Assembly: GCF_008831085.1 (NCBI RefSeq) | Contig: NZ_WBJY01000001.1 | Span: 1,116,001 to 1,180,000 of the forward strand | DNA from: Pseudoclavibacter endophyticus | Lineage (GTDB): Bacteria; Actinomycetota; Actinomycetes; Actinomycetales; Microbacteriaceae | Reading direction: 5' to 3' | Length of the DNA stretch: 64,000 nucleotides | Shown here: positions 45,331 to 53,624 of the stretch, piece after piece | How the letters are laid out: each line of letters opens with the position of its first letter | Numbering within the stretch: position 1 is the first letter of the stretch | Notes under the pieces: generated by a model | Seen by the model: only the letters and a program-made list of their open reading frames with translations | The model's database searches: none | What the model was told of the DNA's origin: nothing | Program-made: the position numbers and the translations under genes

Positions 45331-46037
45331 GTGACGGCTCCGGGGGAGCGAGCGGCCGTGCCGCCGGGCCGGACTCTGCGGCGCCGCGCACACAGCTCGA
45401 GCGCCGCACGGCGGGCCTGCCGTACGTGGGCGATGCCGAGGTCGCCGATCGCGGTGCCCGCGCCCTCGCCCTGACACAGCAGTACCGCGAGGCGATGCTG
45501 CGCGACCACGACGAAGCGCGCGGTGTGCTCGCGACGCTGCTCGGTACGTACGGCGAGGGTGCGCACATCGTGCCGCCGCTCTTCGTGGACGACGGCGCCA
45601 ACCTCCACATCGGCGATCGCGTCTTCATCAACGCGGGGCTCACGGCGCTCGACGTCGTGCCGATCCACATCGGCGCCGACTCGCAGCTCGGCCCGAACGT
45701 GCAACTGCTCGCGCCGACGCATCCGATCAACCCGGAGCTACGAGCGGCCGGTGTCGAAGCGGGCGAGCCGATCACGATCGAAGACGGCGTCTGGCTCGGG
45801 GGCGGCGTCATTGTCACGCCGGGCGTGACCATCGGCGCGGGGAGCGTCGTGGGCGCGGGCGCGGTCGTGACGAGGAGCATCCCGCCCCGCTCGGTCGCCG
45901 TCGGCAACCCGGCACGGGTGATCCGCTCGGTCGATGAGCAGTCCGACCGCGAGGCAGCGAGGTGGGCGGCCACGGCCGACGCCCTCGGCCTCGCGGGGCG
46001 CGATCAGCCCGATCTCACGCCCCGCTTCGGGGTGTAG
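45327..46037 (+). CDS. Sugar O-acetyltransferase (maltose/galactoside type)
   Basis: 236-residue left-handed beta-helix acyltransferase of the LacA/Maa/NodL family. The N-terminal helix region TQQYREAMLRDHDEARGVLATLLG precedes hexapeptide repeats, with the catalytic His region LLAPTHPINPELRAAG and GGGVIVTPGVTIGAGSVVGAGAVVT. It would transfer acetyl from acetyl-CoA to a sugar or related acceptor. Translationally coupled to hisS, an arrangement that probably reflects convenience rather than function. Confidence 0.9.
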   Translation: MSDGSGGASGRAAGPDSAAPRTQLERRTAGLPYVGDAEVADRGARALALTQQYREAMLRDHDEARGVLATLLGTYGEGAHIVPPLFVDDGANLHIGDRVFINAGLTALDVVPIHIGADSQLGPNVQLLAPTHPINPELRAAGVEAGEPITIEDGVWLGGGVIVTPGVTIGAGSVVGAGAVVTRSIPPRSVAVGNPARVIRSVDEQSDREAARWAATADALGLAGRDQPDLTPRFGV

Positions 46038-46049
46038 CGGCGCCCGCGC

Positions 46050-46583
46050 CTAGCGGGTTCGGGCGCGGTGACGGCGGACGGCTGCCCGGTTCGCGCACCG
46101 TACCGAGCAGTATTTCTGACGACCATTACGCGTGACGTCGACCACGACGTTCACGCACGCGTCGCCCGGGAACTCGCCCGCGGCGCATCGCCGCAGCCGG
46201 TCCATGCCGCGGGTCGTGAGGTGGAGCGCCGTGCCGACGCTGATGACAGCGCGCAGCACGACGGGTAGGAACTGCCGGTCGTCGCGGTAGTGGATGTGCC
46301 AACCGTCGCCGGCATGATTCGTCATGCGTGGATACGCGGTGACGGTGGCCATGTGGAGGTTCAGCAGCTCGGCGCGGCGCTCGGAGGAGTCGGCGTCGAC
46401 GAGCTCCAGCCAGTCGTCGATGACGTGACGGGTGTTGGCCAGGTCGTCCGACAGGATCGGGAAGTCGACGATCATGCCGTAGTCGCGCGTCCGCGCCTCG
46501 AGCGCGTCGCGGTCGCCCGGCCAATCGTTCGCGAGCGACGCCGCCATGAGTACGGCGTACTCACCGTAAGGGTTGAGGTGCAT
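46050..46583 (-). CDS. CGNR zinc-finger (ABATE-domain) regulator
   Basis: 177 residues. The N-terminal domain (LMAASLANDWPGDRD, NLHMATVTAYPRM) resembles the ABATE/stress-responsive domain; the C-terminus is a CGNR zinc finger, here CAAGEFPGDACVNVV then YCSVRCANRAAVRRHR, with CANR instead of CGNR. Such proteins are probable DNA-binding regulators. Its ATG is only 14 bp from the start of the divergent small gene. TGTAAT (46595-46590) six bases in front of the ATG would give a leaderless mRNA. Confidence 0.82.
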   Translation of the reverse strand: MHLNPYGEYAVLMAASLANDWPGDRDALEARTRDYGMIVDFPILSDDLANTRHVIDDWLELVDADSSERRAELLNLHMATVTAYPRMTNHAGDGWHIHYRDDRQFLPVVLRAVISVGTALHLTTRGMDRLRRCAAGEFPGDACVNVVVDVTRNGRQKYCSVRCANRAAVRRHRARTR

Positions 46584-46597
46584 AGTGGCATTACATC

Positions 46598-46885
46598 ATG
46601 CTCGGCGTCATGGACACGGAATCACTCGACCTGGCGGCCAGCGCGACGCGCCCGCCCGCCGCGCCCACCGCATCCGGTACCTCGGATGCGCCGTTCCCGG
46701 AGCGCTCGACGTCACCGCGCGACCGCCGGAGCGACTGCGAACACGGCTGGATGCTCGAATCGCGCCACGCGACCAGTGAGGGCGCCATCGTCTACGTGCG
46801 GTGCGCGACCTGCGGCACGCACCGCGTGGATGTGCAGCCGCTGCCGTGGTTGCCGCCGGAGGCACTCAGCCGGTCGCTCCGATAG
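46598..46885 (+). CDS. Small CxxC protein divergent from the CGNR regulator
   Basis: 95 residues (91 if ATG 46610 is used). The N-terminal 45 residues are Ser/Ala/Pro-rich; the C-terminal half, CEHGWMLESRHATSEG then YVRCATCGTHRV, has three cysteines and two histidines that could bind zinc. Similar short proteins beside actinobacterial regulators are known only as hypothetical. The close divergent pairing suggests control by the CGNR protein. No clear ribosome site. Confidence 0.6.
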   Translation: MLGVMDTESLDLAASATRPPAAPTASGTSDAPFPERSTSPRDRRSDCEHGWMLESRHATSEGAIVYVRCATCGTHRVDVQPLPWLPPEALSRSLR

Positions 46886-46913
46886 CGGCGAGCGGCGTGG
46901 CACTGGCCTCCCC

Positions 46914-46939
46914 GGAATTTTTCTCCGTGGAGAAATTCC
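46914..46939. promoter_or_regulatory. AT-rich inverted repeat before the OYE gene
   Basis: GGAATTTTTCTCC-GT-GGAGAAATTCC: arms are complementary except for two extra T bases. It is the most AT-rich stretch of its kilobase. It lies between the small CxxC gene and the Old Yellow Enzyme gene and could be an operator or a terminator. Confidence 0.5.
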
Positions 46940-47028
46940 AGTTCACCCGGGCCGCCGCTCCGGGCAGGATGGCGGAACACGGTCGATGCGAGCGCATCGG
47001 CGACGTCCAAGAGTGCTGCGAGGGTGCG

Positions 47029-48272
47029 GTGGCAGATCGAAGCGCGGTCCGCGCGGAGGCGCCCGACCTCGGCGCGCTCTTCACCCCGAGGCGACTCGCC
47101 GGCGTGACGCTGCCGAATCGCTTCATCATGCCTGGCATGCAGCGCGGGTGGTGCGAGAACGGGGCGCCGGATGCGCGACTCGCGACCTACTACCGGGCGA
47201 GGGCTGAGGGTGGCGTCGGCCTGATCATTTCCGAGTCGGTCGCGGTCGATCATCCGTCGGCGACGCGATCCGAGTTCTTCGCGCGCTTGACCCCATCGAC
47301 GCTTCCGGCATGGAAGTCCTGCGTTGGCGCGGTCAAGGACGCCGGAGGGCACATGCTGCTGCAGCTCTGGCACGAGGGGCGATCCGCGAGGAGTCGCGGC
47401 GCGACGCGTGGTCGGCGCATCCGACGCTCAGTCCGTCCGGTCTCGCGTACGCCGGCCGGACGAACGGCCGGGCCGCGACGATCGGCGAGATCCGCGAGAT
47501 TCGGGACGCGTTCGTTCGCAGCGCCGTGCTTGCGCGAGCCGCTGGAGCCGACGGCGTCGAGGTGCATAGCGCGCACGGGTACCTGCTCGACCAGTTCCTC
47601 TGGCACGTGACGAATCGACGCGATGACGAGTACGGCGGGCCCCGTCTCCGCGATCGCGCGCGCCTGCTCACGGAGATCGTCCGCGGGATCCGCGACGCGT
47701 GCGGCCGCGACTTCATCGTCTCGGTGCGGGTCTCGCAGTGGAAAGAGGCCGACTTTGGCGCGCGGATCGCGGCGTCGCCGCAGGAGCTCGGGGAGTTCCT
47801 CGACGTGATCGCCACGGCTGCCGACGTCGTGCACGCGTCGACGCGCCGGTTCTGGCAGCCGGAGTGGGAGGGCTCTGAGCTGGGACTGGCGGGCTGGGCG
47901 ACGAAGCTCGGCCGGCTCCCGGTGATCACGGTCGGCAGCGTCGGGTTGCGAGCGGCGATCATGGAGCGGGCCGCCGAAGAGGGGAGCGGCGCCGGTCCGG
48001 GCGGTGGCGTCGGCTTCGCCGGCGTGGGCACGGATGCGTCGGTGGCGGTCGAAGAGGCCCGCGTCATCGAACCCAGTCTGCGCGAGCTCGCCCGGCGCTT
48101 CGACGCCGGGGACTTCGAGCTCGTCGCGGTCGGCCGCAGCCTGATCGCCGACCCCGAGTGGGTGCGGAAGATCGAACGCGGCGATTTCGCGGGCGTGCGC
48201 GTCTACCGGCGCGCCGACCTCGGCGTGGCGCAGCACGCCGGCGGGAGCATCGCGCTGCCGACGATGCCGTAA
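47029..48272 (+). pseudogene. Old Yellow Enzyme-type NADH:flavin oxidoreductase, frameshifted
   Basis: An OYE-family FMN ene-reductase gene read in two frames. The N-terminal part (LFTPRRLAGVTLPNRFIMPG, RARAEGGVGLIISES, GHMLLQLWHEG) runs from about 47029 (GTG; ATG 46969 also possible) to about 47378. The rest (IREESRRDAWSAHPTLSPSG, GADGVEVHSAHGYLLDQFL, YGG, then VAVGRSLIADPEW) continues in another frame to 48272. One missing G in the run at 47376-47379 restores a normal protein (gag ggg gcg atc). So it is either a recent null allele or a sequencing error; all active-site regions are otherwise intact. Confidence 0.85.
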
Positions 48273-48290
48273 CGCGCGGGCGCCGCGGCC

Positions 48291-49415
48291 TCAGGCGATC
48301 GCGTCGGCGAGTGCACGCTCGAAGCGGTCGATGTCGCGGTGGCTCGTATAGACGTGCGGCGACACGCGCACGAGGCCCTGCTTCGCCACCACGTCGATGC
48401 CACGATCGCTCAGTCGCGCGACGAGACCGGCCGCATCCGGAACTCGGAACGAGAAGATACCGGCGCGCGAGGCCGGGGTGACGACGTCGAGGCCGAGGGA
48501 ATCGACGATGTCGCTCACGCGGTCGGTGAGCATCCGGACGCGCTCGTGGACCGTCGCCCACCCGAGATCGTCGAGGTAGGCGAGGGTGGCGTCGAGGACT
48601 GCGAGCCCCGGGAAGTTCGGCTCCGAGTACTCGAACCGCGGGCTCGGCGCGGGATTCGCGTAGCCCCGATACGCGGGCGTGAGGTGTGCCGCCGTGCGCT
48701 CGCGGAACACGCCGATCGCCGTGCCGAAGCCCGACAGCAGCCACTTGAAGACGCCAGACCCGTACACGTCGACGCGTGCGAGATCGACGGGGATCGCCCC
48801 CAGTGCCTCGATTCCATCGACCACGAGCAACGCGTCCACGGCCCGGCACGCGTCACCGAGGCGGTCGAGGTCAACGCGCGTGCCGGTGGTCGCGTTCACG
48901 TGCGTGACGGCGACCATGCGGGTGCGCTGGGTGATGGCGTCGACGAGCGCGTCGGTGCGAGACGACTCGTCGGGCACCGCGACGGCGATCGGATGCGCGC
49001 CGGCGGCCAATGCAGATGACCAGGGCAGCACGACGGAGGGGAAGTCGTCGGCCGGGTACACGACCTCATCGCCGGCGGACCAGTCGAGGCTCGCCGCGGC
49101 GAGGTTCATGACTTCGGTCGTGCTTCGCAGGAAGGCGATCTCGTCGACGCCCACGCGCAGCATCGCGGCGACGCGGCCGCGGGTGCGCGCCGCAAGCTCG
49201 TGCCACTGCGGCTGCGCGTCGGCCCCGAGCCGGGCGATCTGCGCGTAGTGCTCGGCGGCGACGCCGGCGACCCCGCGCCAGGGGAGGCCGGCGCCCGCGG
49301 AGTTCAGGTAGACGCGCCCGTCGCGGTACGGGAAGTCTTCGCGCAGCCTGGCCTCGATGTCCGCTTCCCGCGCGCCCGCCCGGCCAGCCGAGGACCTGTC
49401 GAGCTCCATGTTCAT
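48291..49415 (-). CDS. Class V aminotransferase-fold PLP enzyme, paralogue 1
   Basis: 374 residues of the cysteine desulfurase/isopenicillin-N-epimerase superfamily. YLNSAGAGLPWRGV opens the fold; TTEVMNLAAASLDW is the cofactor phosphate region; THVNATTGTRVDL is the substrate-side turn; Asp200 (VVDGIEALGA) and Lys224 (GVFKWLLSGFGTAIG) should hold PLP. It lacks the desulfurase catalytic-Cys loop, so an epimerase, lyase or aminotransferase is more likely. It is clearly related to the enzyme at 49944-51056, sharing GVFKW-LSGFGTAIGVFRER and much flanking sequence. TAGCGT six bases before ATG 49415 suggests a leaderless mRNA. Confidence 0.85.
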   Translation of the reverse strand: MNMELDRSSAGRAGAREADIEARLREDFPYRDGRVYLNSAGAGLPWRGVAGVAAEHYAQIARLGADAQPQWHELAARTRGRVAAMLRVGVDEIAFLRSTTEVMNLAAASLDWSAGDEVVYPADDFPSVVLPWSSALAAGAHPIAVAVPDESSRTDALVDAITQRTRMVAVTHVNATTGTRVDLDRLGDACRAVDALLVVDGIEALGAIPVDLARVDVYGSGVFKWLLSGFGTAIGVFRERTAAHLTPAYRGYANPAPSPRFEYSEPNFPGLAVLDATLAYLDDLGWATVHERVRMLTDRVSDIVDSLGLDVVTPASRAGIFSFRVPDAAGLVARLSDRGIDVVAKQGLVRVSPHVYTSHRDIDRFERALADAIA

Positions 49416-49539
49416 GGGCTCACGCTAGTGAGGCGCCGACCGGGCGGGTCGCCGGGGTCCGCCAGGCGGAAGCGATGTTGCCAGCCGGGGCCGTGGCCCG
49501 CATCATGAAGCCACAAAGAGCGTCAAGGAGGACGATTCG

Positions 49540-49947
49540 ATGAGCAGCACCCGCCGAGTCATTGCGCCGTGGGACGGCGACGACAAGATCGCGTACTTGC
49601 AGGGTGGGATCGAGACGACGGGCGGCAGCACCCTCTGGCTCTCTGGTACGACCGCGACCCGGAACCGCGAGGCCCAGCACGTGGGCGACATCGCCGCGCA
49701 GGCCGTCTTCGCACTCGAGAAGACCGGCACGGCGCTGCGCGAGGCCGGATACGAGTGGTCGCACGTCGTGCGGCTCAACTGGTACATCAAGGCGAGCCAC
49801 ACCGACGAGTTCTGGCGCGTCGGCAACGACGCGGTTGCCGCGTTCCTCGCCGAGAACGGCTGCAAGGCCGCGGGAGTGCTGCTCGTCGTCGAGGGTCTCG
49901 CGCATCCGGACATGCTGTGTGAGTTCGAGGCGACCGCCGTCAAGTGA
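49540..49947 (+). CDS. RidA-like (YjgF/Rid) protein lacking the catalytic arginine
   Basis: 135 residues with the Rid fold: LWLSGTTATRN, QAVFALEKTGTALREAGYEW, VVRLNWYIK and the C-terminal CEFEATAVK. In canonical RidA an Arg (R105 in E. coli) just before LPKD binds the substrate carboxylate; here the aligned stretch is VVEGLAHPDML, with Leu at that place. It therefore belongs to one of the Rid groups not expected to be enamine deaminases. AAGGAGG precedes ATG 49540. The stop overlaps the next gene (GTGA), so it is co-translated with the class V enzyme. Confidence 0.85.
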   Translation: MSSTRRVIAPWDGDDKIAYLQGGIETTGGSTLWLSGTTATRNREAQHVGDIAAQAVFALEKTGTALREAGYEWSHVVRLNWYIKASHTDEFWRVGNDAVAAFLAENGCKAAGVLLVVEGLAHPDMLCEFEATAVK

Positions 49948-51056
49948 CCGGCCTCACGCTCGACCACGACGCGTGGGCGAGAGGGGTGCGCCGCGACTTC
50001 ATGCACCGCGACGACCGCGTGTACCTGCAGTCGGCGGGCACCGGCCTGCCGGTGCCCCGGGCGGCCGAGGCCGCGGGCGACTACTACCGCGAGGTCGCGC
50101 TGCACGGCTGCGAGGCGGGACCGCACTGGCAGGCCCGCGCGCGCGACGTGCGCGCCCGGCTCGCGCCGCTGCTCGGTGTCGCGCCCAATGAGGTCGACTT
50201 CTTCCGCAACACGAGCGAGATCGTGAACCTCGCGGCGAACAGCATTGATTGGTCGCCGGACGACGAGATCGTCGTGTTCGCCGACGAATATCCGTGCAAC
50301 GTGCTGCCCTGGATGCACGCGGAGGGCGCTGGTGCACGACTCGTGCGCCTCAACCCGACCGAAGCGCATCGTCGCGAGGATCAGCTGCTGGAGGCCATCA
50401 CGCCCCGTACCAGGGTCGTCTCGGTCTCCCACGTGCACCCCTGGACGGGCACTCGGCTCGACCTCGAGCGCGTCGGACGTGCCTGTCGCGACGCCGACGC
50501 CCTGTTCATCGTCGACGGCATCCAGTCGCTCGGCGCGGTGCCCGTCGATCTCCGCTTCGTCGACGTGTTCGGTGCCGGCGTCTTCAAGTGGATGCTCTCG
50601 GGCTTCGGCACCGCGATCGGCGTTTTCCGCGAGCGGGCGCGCGACCGGCTCGTGCCCGTGTTCCGCAGCTACGGCAATCCGGCGCCCTCGACCGCGTTCT
50701 CGTACGCCGCGCCGAACTATCCGGGCCTGTACGTGCTCGACGCGACCCTCGAGCATCTCGAGGGGCTCGGGTGGGAGCGCATCCACGGCCGCATCGAGCA
50801 GCTCACGGCGCATGCTTTCGCTGCGCTCGACGCGATCGGCGTCACCCCCGTGACCCCGATCGATCGGCGGGCGGGCATCGTCGCCATCGATGTCGCGGAT
50901 TCCGCCGCGGCCGCGGCCGAGCTGGGGCGCCGCGGCGTCTCTGTCTCGGACAAGGAGGGCCGCGTGCTGATCTCGCCGCACTTCTACAACGACGAGGCCG
51001 ACATCGAGCGCTTCGTCGAGGCCTTCGGTTCGCTCACGCCGAGCGATGGGCGCTAG
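49944..51056 (+). CDS. Class V aminotransferase-fold PLP enzyme, paralogue 2
   Basis: 370 residues, GTG start inside the end of the RidA-like gene. PLP lysine Lys215 (GVFKWMLSGFGTAIG), Asp191 (IVDGIQSLGA), VYLQSAGTGLPVPRA at the N-terminus and SHVHPWTGTRLDL. Like its paralogue it has no desulfurase Cys loop. Two such enzymes around a Rid protein suggest a pathway with imine/enamine intermediates, perhaps in degradation of an amino compound. Two strong hairpins follow the gene. Superfamily assignment is firm; the reaction is unknown. Confidence 0.85.
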   Translation: MTGLTLDHDAWARGVRRDFMHRDDRVYLQSAGTGLPVPRAAEAAGDYYREVALHGCEAGPHWQARARDVRARLAPLLGVAPNEVDFFRNTSEIVNLAANSIDWSPDDEIVVFADEYPCNVLPWMHAEGAGARLVRLNPTEAHRREDQLLEAITPRTRVVSVSHVHPWTGTRLDLERVGRACRDADALFIVDGIQSLGAVPVDLRFVDVFGAGVFKWMLSGFGTAIGVFRERARDRLVPVFRSYGNPAPSTAFSYAAPNYPGLYVLDATLEHLEGLGWERIHGRIEQLTAHAFAALDAIGVTPVTPIDRRAGIVAIDVADSAAAAAELGRRGVSVSDKEGRVLISPHFYNDEADIERFVEAFGSLTPSDGR

Positions 51057-51176
51057 GGGGGCGAAACGCCCCCCCGCCTCGGGTCCTGCTGCTTTCGTCG
51101 ACGCGCTCGGTCTCGCGCCTGAGCATCCGGACCATGACACGCCGAGGCATTCGCGTCCGACTTCCTCGGTGGTCGA

Positions 51177-51210
51177 TTGTGCCCGGAACGGTCGCCCATT
51201 CCGGGCACAA
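51177..51210. terminator. Perfect 12-bp inverted repeat between convergent genes (1)
   Basis: TTGTGCCCGGAA, a 10-nt loop, TTCCGGGCACAA. First of two tandem hairpins in the 197 bp between the class V gene and the convergent LLM gene. Confidence 0.65.
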
Positions 51211-51219
51211 CTGACCACG

Positions 51220-51247
51220 CCCGGTCGGGCGGAGCTGCCCGACCGGG
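51220..51247. terminator. Perfect 11-bp inverted repeat between convergent genes (2)
   Basis: CCCGGTCGGGC, loop GGAGCT, GCCCGACCGGG, ending seven bases before the LLM stop. With the neighbouring hairpin it probably serves as a bidirectional terminator. Confidence 0.7.
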
Positions 51248-51253
51248 TCCTCC

Positions 51254-52453
51254 CTACACGTTCCCCTTGGCGCTCGGGTGCTGGTCGGCCCACGACTGGA
51301 TCGCGGCGCCGTTCTTCTCGTCGAGCTCGGTGTGCCGGTCTTGCGCCCACTTCTCCGAGGCGAGCAGGCGCCGCTGCGACGGCTGGAACGCCGGGATCAC
51401 GTGGCGGGCGAACAGCTCGAGGTGCCGCTGCGTCGCCTGCCAGTTCGCCCAGTCGTGCTGCTGCAGCATGTAGCAGCCGAACCCGCCGTTCGACTGCTTC
51501 ATGAGCCGCTCGATCTGCGCGATCGCCATGTCCGGCGTGCCGATCACGCCGAGGCCGGTCTCGTTGACCCACTTGACGCGCTCCTCGAACGACTCCCCGT
51601 CGGCGCGCACGGTCGGCAGCGCGAGCGTCTTCTGCGTGTAGTCGCAGTACTCCATGAAGCCGTACTTGACGTCTTCGATGGCCTGCTCCTTCGTCTCGGC
51701 GATGTGCATCGGGCCGAACATGCGCCAGCGCGAGCGGTCGGCCGTTTGGCCGTGGATCTCCGCCTCTTCCTCAAGCCGGTCCCAGTGGTGCGCGAGCACG
51801 TCGAAGCCGAGCTCGGTGGTCGCGCCGACCGAGAGCATCGACAGCCCGTACTTGCCCGCGAGCATGGGCCCGGCTGGCGACGAGTTCGCGGCGACCGCGA
51901 TGTCGAACACCGGGTCGGAGTAGGGCGCGAGTTGCGTCGCGGCGTCGACGAGCGTGTAGCGGTCGTTCTTGTGGGTGACGCGCTCGCCGTAGATGAGGCG
52001 CAGCAGCACCTCGAGGTCCTCCTGCAGCGCGGGGCGCAGCTCACTCGGCTCGAGCCCGAGCATTGCCGCGTCGGTCGGCAACGAGCCGGGCCCGACGCCG
52101 AGCATGAGTCGGCCACGAGTCAGGTGATCGACGAGGATCGCCCGGTCGGCGATCATGAGGGGGTTGTGGTACGGGATGGAGACGACGCCCGTGCCGAGCT
52201 TGATGTTGCGGGTCTGCGGCGCGACGTGTGCGATGAACGTCAGCGGGTCGGCGATGATCTCGGTGCCGGCGCTGTGATGCTCGCCGACCCAGACCTCGTC
52301 GAAGCCGAGCGTGTCCATGAGCTGGATCGTCTGGATGTCGCGGAGCAGCGACGTCGTCGGGTTCTGGGTTGCCGGCGAGTTCATCGGCGGCATGAACATG
52401 CCGAAGCGCAGCTTGTTGACGGGCGTGTTGACGATGGGCTTGGGAACGGTCAT
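51254..52453 (-). CDS. LLM-class flavin-dependent monooxygenase
   Basis: 399-residue bacterial-luciferase-like monooxygenase. LRFGMFMPPMNSP opens the barrel; GFDEVWVGEHHSAG is the typical family stretch; LTFIAHVAPQTRNIKLGTGV, YHNPLMIADRAILVDHLTRGR and LGVGPGSLPTD follow. Enzymes of this type use FMNH2 from a separate reductase; none is adjacent. Related enzymes attack terpenes, pyrimidines (RutA), sulfonates or amines. AAGGAG precedes ATG 52453. Same strand as, and 109 bp behind, the GAF-Fis regulator gene. Confidence 0.88.
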   Translation of the reverse strand: MTVPKPIVNTPVNKLRFGMFMPPMNSPATQNPTTSLLRDIQTIQLMDTLGFDEVWVGEHHSAGTEIIADPLTFIAHVAPQTRNIKLGTGVVSIPYHNPLMIADRAILVDHLTRGRLMLGVGPGSLPTDAAMLGLEPSELRPALQEDLEVLLRLIYGERVTHKNDRYTLVDAATQLAPYSDPVFDIAVAANSSPAGPMLAGKYGLSMLSVGATTELGFDVLAHHWDRLEEEAEIHGQTADRSRWRMFGPMHIAETKEQAIEDVKYGFMEYCDYTQKTLALPTVRADGESFEERVKWVNETGLGVIGTPDMAIAQIERLMKQSNGGFGCYMLQQHDWANWQATQRHLELFARHVIPAFQPSQRRLLASEKWAQDRHTELDEKNGAAIQSWADQHPSAKGNV

Positions 52454-52562
52454 CGTTGCTCCTTTTCGTTGGCGGATCGTGCGGGTTCGTCAGGCGTTCG
52501 AGCGCGCGTCGGCGTCGTCGACGTGCCGCCGCGATGCGCGTGCGATGCGCGGGCGGCTACGG

Positions 52563-53624
52563 CTACCCCAGCTGGTAGTGGCGCAGCTTCTCGTACAGCG
52601 TGCTGCGCGAGATGCCGAGGTAGCGGGCCGCCTCGGTCTTTCGACCACCGGAGCGGTCGAGTGCCTCGCGAATCGTGGTGAATTCGGCATGCTCGAGCGG
52701 CGTGAGCCGTCTTGCTGCCGGCGGCTCGGCGTCGTCGGTCGCGCGCTCCGCGGGCGTGCGGCGGGCAACGAGCTCGAGAATCGCGCCGGCGGCCGTCTCG
52801 TGGTCGTCGACGAACACCACGCGGGCGGAGAGGTCGTCGCCGATCTCGACGCGTGCACCGCCCGCGGCATCGCGCACTCGCCGCCACAGCATCCGGTGAT
52901 TGAGCGAAAGGCGCGCCGAGCTCGCGTCTGTGATGAGGGTCTTGGCGTTGACGGCGACGAGCGGCGAGCTCGACCGGGCGGCGCGCAGGCGGAACGCGTC
53001 GTGGAGGGTGCGCTCGCTCGAGGTCAAGTCGAGCTCAAGTGCCTGCTCGAGCTGCCGGGCGGTCGCGTCGACGGCGATGCGGAGGAAGCCGTTCGCATAC
53101 TCCGCGCGGGTCGACACGTTGACCGCCCCAACGATCCGGCCCGTGCGCGGATGCCGCACGGGTGCCGCCGCGCACGCCCAGCGGTGGTACTCGCGGACGT
53201 AGTGCTGGGCGCCGATGACGACCGCCGTTCGCCCAGTGTGCAGGGCGGTGCCGATGCCGTTGGTGCCGATAGCCGCCTCGTCGAAGACGGAGCCGTACTG
53301 CATATCGCCGCGGTCGAGGGTGCGGGCGAAATCGGTGTCCGACGCCCAGCGCCACACGATGTGCCCGTGCTCGTCGGCGAGCGAGAGTGCCGTCTGCGAG
53401 GTGGGAAGGGAGTCGGTCGCGTGGGCGAGGATCGGCTCAGCCGTTCGCAGCAGCGGCACGTCATCCGGCACCTCGCGCCAGGGGACCGGCAACGTGTCCG
53501 GGCGGATGCGGTTCCACTTCGAACGCTTCCACGAGTCGAGGATCTGGCGAGGCACGTCGCGCGGTGCCCCGCCCTGCTGGAACGCTTCCCACTGCTCGAC
53601 GACTGCGACTGACACTGCTGACAC
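52563..53624 (-). CDS. AcoR-like GAF-Fis regulator without AAA+ domain
   Basis: 353 residues. The start (PRQILDSWKRSKWNRIRPD, SLADEHGHIVWRWAS, FDEAAIGTNGIGTALHTGR) is the GAF-type sensor of AcoR/GodR activators of sigma-54 promoters, and the end (GRKTEAARYLGISRSTLYEKL) is a Fis helix-turn-helix. The AAA+ sigma-54-activating domain that normally lies between (GAFTGA loop, Walker A) is absent, replaced by about 100 residues without ATPase motifs. This fits a Gram-positive without sigma-54. GTG 53624 follows GAGGAGG. Likely regulator of the LLM/RidA/class V cluster. Confidence 0.85.
   Translation of the reverse strand: MSAVSVAVVEQWEAFQQGGAPRDVPRQILDSWKRSKWNRIRPDTLPVPWREVPDDVPLLRTAEPILAHATDSLPTSQTALSLADEHGHIVWRWASDTDFARTLDRGDMQYGSVFDEAAIGTNGIGTALHTGRTAVVIGAQHYVREYHRWACAAAPVRHPRTGRIVGAVNVSTRAEYANGFLRIAVDATARQLEQALELDLTSSERTLHDAFRLRAARSSSPLVAVNAKTLITDASSARLSLNHRMLWRRVRDAAGGARVEIGDDLSARVVFVDDHETAAGAILELVARRTPAERATDDAEPPAARRLTPLEHAEFTTIREALDRSGGRKTEAARYLGISRSTLYEKLRHYQLG

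Noticed and set aside
48291-51056. Cysteine desulfurases (SufS/NifS)
   Set aside because: The loop with the catalytic cysteine is missing in both enzymes and no Fe-S assembly gene is nearby.
49540-52453. A Rut (uracil degradation) cluster, suggested by the LLM and Rid proteins
   Set aside because: RutB, RutD, RutE and RutF equivalents are absent, the Rid protein lacks the key Arg, and two PLP enzymes do not belong to that pathway.
52563-53624. A sigma-54-dependent activator
   Set aside because: No Walker A, Walker B or GAFTGA motif lies between the GAF-like and Fis parts.
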